DNA of 64,000 bases from Kumtagia ephedrae (GTDB taxonomy: Bacteria; Pseudomonadota; Alphaproteobacteria; Rhizobiales; Rhizobiaceae), in NCBI RefSeq assembly GCF_003012745.1, contig NZ_PXYK01000016.1, forward strand, positions 82,982-146,981, given 5' to 3'. Position numbers and translations under genes: made by a program. Under the pieces are notes generated by a model. That model made no database searches. It worked only from the letters and a program-made list of their open reading frames with translations, and was not told the origin of the DNA. Below are positions 62,053 through 64,000 of this stretch, piece by piece. Numbering within the stretch: the stretch's first letter is position 1; every line of letters starts with the position of its first letter.

Positions 62053-63059
62053 GCTGGGAGTGGGACGCGGCGACGCTTTCCGCCCTTGAAACCTTCCTTG
62101 AAGGAAAGGGGCTGCGCGACGGCGCGCCGGAACCGCGCCGCATCGGCGACGGCCATTCCAACCTGACCTACCTGATCCGGATAAGGGGCGGCCACGCGGT
62201 GCTGCGCCGTCCGCCGCCGCCGCCGCTGCCAAAGGGCGCCAACGACATGCGACGCGAGGCCCGCGTGCTGCAGGCGCTGGCCGGCCAGGACGTGCCGGCG
62301 CCGAGGGTGCTCGCAGTAGCCGAGGCCGGCGAGGTGCTCGACGTGCCGTTCTACGTCATGGAGCATGTGCCGGGGCACGTCATCACCGACACGCTGCCGA
62401 CCGGCTTCGAGGCGGCGCGGGACGGGCGCGCCTTGGCCTTCGCCCTGGTCGACGGCCTGGCGAAGCTGCATGCGGTCGACTGGCGCGCCTGCGGGCTCGG
62501 CGACTTCGGCCAGCCGGAGGATTTCAACGCACGGCACCTGAAGCGCCTGGAAACGCTGATGAACCTGCGCGACGCCGCGGCGCCGTCCTGGCTCGCCGGC
62601 ATGGCGACCCATCTGAAGGCGCGGGTGCCGAAGGAGTCCGGCGCGGCGATCCTCCACAACGACTACCGCCTCGGCAACGTCATCTGGTCCGAGGCGCCGC
62701 CGCCGCGCCTGCTCGCCATCCTTGACTGGGAGCTGGCGACCATCGGCGACCCGCTGCTCGATCTCGGCTACATGGCCTGCTGCTACCCAGCGGAAGGCGA
62801 GGAGCCGACGCCGACGCAGGAACTGTCGGCCGCGCTGCTGGCACCGGGCTTTCCCGGCCGCGCCGAGATTTTCGCCCGCTACGCGGAGGTGACCGGACGG
62901 GATCTGTCCGATCTCGGCTGGTACGCGGCCATGGCGGCGTGGAAGCTCGCCGTGCTCTACGATTATCAGCACCGCCTCGGCCGCGACGCCTATTATCGCG
63001 ACGCCACCCAGGCACCGCGCTTCATCGCCGCGGCCGAGCGGTTCGCCGGCGGGCTGTGA
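62049..63059 (+). CDS. Aminoglycoside-phosphotransferase-fold protein
   Basis: Protein of 336 aa with the same fold as 8804-9856: IGDGHSNLTYLIRI, VLRRPPPPPLPKGANDM, catalytic loop ILHNDYRLGNVIW (Asn replaces Gly of HGDxxxxN, the catalytic Asp is kept) and AILDWELATIGDPLLDLGY. Presumed kinase for a hydroxylated acyl-CoA or related small molecule. It is coupled to the CrtC-like gene and followed by an enoyl-CoA hydratase gene and etfB. Confidence 0.83.
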   Translation: MSWEWDAATLSALETFLEGKGLRDGAPEPRRIGDGHSNLTYLIRIRGGHAVLRRPPPPPLPKGANDMRREARVLQALAGQDVPAPRVLAVAEAGEVLDVPFYVMEHVPGHVITDTLPTGFEAARDGRALAFALVDGLAKLHAVDWRACGLGDFGQPEDFNARHLKRLETLMNLRDAAAPSWLAGMATHLKARVPKESGAAILHNDYRLGNVIWSEAPPPRLLAILDWELATIGDPLLDLGYMACCYPAEGEEPTPTQELSAALLAPGFPGRAEIFARYAEVTGRDLSDLGWYAAMAAWKLAVLYDYQHRLGRDAYYRDATQAPRFIAAAERFAGGL

Positions 63060-63090
63060 TTTTGGCCGCGGAGGGGGAGAGGAGGAAGGG

Positions 63091-63861
63091 TTGGAGGAGA
63101 AGCCGCTTCTGATCGACATTTCGGACGGGGTCGCGACCCTGACGCTGAACCGGCCGGCGGCGCTCAATGCGCTCAACCGGGCGCTGCGGCAGAGGCTGGT
63201 GGAGAGCCTGGCTGACATGGATGCGCGCCGGGACGTGCGCGCCATCGTTCTGACGGGGGCGGGCCGAGCCTTCTGCGCCGGGCTCGACGTGAAGGAACTC
63301 GGCGCCTCCGGCAGCAATGTGGCTGACAATGTCGATGGCGGCGATCTCGGCGCAGCACTTGCCGCGACCGCGACGCCGGTGATCGCGGCGATCAACGGGC
63401 TGGCGGTCACCGGCGGCTTCGAGATCACGCTCGCCTGCGACATGGTGCTCGCCGCCGAATCGGCCTGGTTCCAGGACACCCATGCCAGCATCGGCCTGCT
63501 GCCCGGCTGGGGCCTGTCGCAGCGGCTGGCGCGCGTCGCCGGGCCGTATCGGGCCAAGGAGATATCGCTGAGCGCGCGCAAGGTGACGGCCGCCGAGGCC
63601 GCGCAGCTCGGTTTCGTCAACCGCGTCGTTGCGCACGACCGGCTGCTGCCGGAGGCGCTGGCGCTGGCGCGCGCGATCGCGCAATGGCCGGCCGGCCATG
63701 TTCGGCGGATCAAGTCGCTGATCGATCGCGGCTATGCCATGCCGCTTGCCGAGGCGCTGGCGTTCGAAGCCGGAGAGGCGCGGGCGCTGAACGCAGAGGT
63801 CACGCTCGGGCGGGGAAGCGATAGGCGAGATCGAGTGCCGCCCGGTCGCGGCGACAGGTAA
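63091..63861 (+). CDS. Enoyl-CoA hydratase/isomerase family protein
   Basis: Crotonase-fold protein of 256 aa: [13 protein letters not shown] and [17 protein letters not shown] form the oxyanion hole, and [25 protein letters not shown] is the active-site loop. The second catalytic Glu position of hydratases reads Gly-Trp-Gly, so hydration is not certain. TTG 63091 follows GGAGGAAG. The final ~15 residues are Arg-rich. It lies 13 bp upstream of etfB, in the same operon. Confidence 0.84.
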   Translation: MEEKPLLIDISDGVATLTLNRPAALNALNRALRQRLVESLADMDARRDVRAIVLTGAGRAFCAGLDVKELGASGSNVADNVDGGDLGAALAATATPVIAAINGLAVTGGFEITLACDMVLAAESAWFQDTHASIGLLPGWGLSQRLARVAGPYRAKEISLSARKVTAAEAAQLGFVNRVVAHDRLLPEALALARAIAQWPAGHVRRIKSLIDRGYAMPLAEALAFEAGEARALNAEVTLGRGSDRRDRVPPGRGDR

Positions 63862-63874
63862 GGGAGAGACGTCC

Positions 63875-64000
63875 ATGAAGGTTCTGGTCCCCGTGAAGCG
63901 GGTAGTGGACTACAATGTGAAGATCCGGGTTAAGTCGGACGGGTCCGGGGTCGAGCTGGCCAATGTGAAGATGTCGATGAACCCGTTCGACGAGATCGCG
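63875..64000 (+). CDS. etfB: Electron transfer flavoprotein beta subunit, 5' part
   Basis: The window ends after 42 codons of a gene starting [20 protein letters not shown] and continuing to [10 protein letters not shown], the recognisable N-terminus of the ETF beta subunit. ETF accepts electrons from acyl-CoA dehydrogenases and passes them to ETF-ubiquinone oxidoreductase. ATG 63875 has GGGAGAG upstream. Its place next to the island suggests an ETF serving the five dehydrogenases here, but it could also be the housekeeping copy. The alpha subunit is presumably beyond the edge. Confidence 0.9.
   Translation, partial: MKVLVPVKRVVDYNVKIRVKSDGSGVELANVKMSMNPFDEIA

Overview
The window is GC-rich, densely coded DNA whose gene content fits an alphaproteobacterium of the order Hyphomicrobiales (Mesorhizobium/Aminobacter-like). 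This is inferred from gene families, the MtgA/IspA/IspG set, frequent GTG/TTG starts and the palindromic intergenic repeats; no rRNA or marker gene settles the genus. No tRNA, rRNA, CRISPR array, transposase or prophage gene was found.

Region 1 (1-6.9 kb) is ordinary chromosome: mtgA (peptidoglycan glycosyltransferase), ispA (farnesyl diphosphate synthase), a two-receiver hybrid histidine kinase, a secreted lytic transglycosylase with a SPOR domain, and ispG.

Region 2 (7.3 kb to the right edge) is one large catabolic island for carboxylic acids handled as CoA thioesters. It holds two Liv-type ABC uptake systems (15.7-20.3 and 49.4-54.1 kb), two AMP-forming acyl-CoA ligases, three CoA-transferases or racemases, five acyl-CoA dehydrogenases, five crotonase-family proteins, seven SDR proteins, three MaoC hydratases, a thiolase with an HMG-CoA-synthase-like partner, a CitE-like lyase, a BKACE-type beta-keto acid cleavage enzyme, three hotdog thioesterases, two aminoglycoside-phosphotransferase-fold proteins, a CrtC-like protein of unknown role, a MarR and a TetR regulator, and the first 42 codons of etfB. 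At its centre are BadH- and BadI-like enzymes (the 2-hydroxycyclohexanecarboxyl-CoA dehydrogenase and ring-cleaving 2-ketocyclohexanecarboxyl-CoA hydrolase families), an AliB-like dehydrogenase and an AliA-like ligase. There are also two paralogous pairs of benzoyl-CoA reductase / 2-hydroxyacyl-CoA dehydratase subunits (42.8-45.3 and 55.5-58.0 kb) with a single HgdC-type ATP-dependent activator (54.5-55.5 kb). The simplest reading is import, CoA activation, ring reduction or dehydration, ring opening, then beta-oxidation of a cyclic (alicyclic, aromatic or polycyclic) acid. The actual substrate cannot be read from the sequence.

A recurring AT-rich palindrome of about 14 bp (consensus RTAYGCTAnCGTAY) lies upstream of most transcription units of the island and was not seen near the region 1 genes. 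One copy is upstream of marR itself and one lies between the -35 and -10 boxes of the neighbouring acyl-CoA dehydrogenase operon. This suggests one local regulon covering about 40 kb. The intergenic spaces also carry four families of inverted-repeat elements, including three copies of a ~164-bp composite element, one with its interior inverted.
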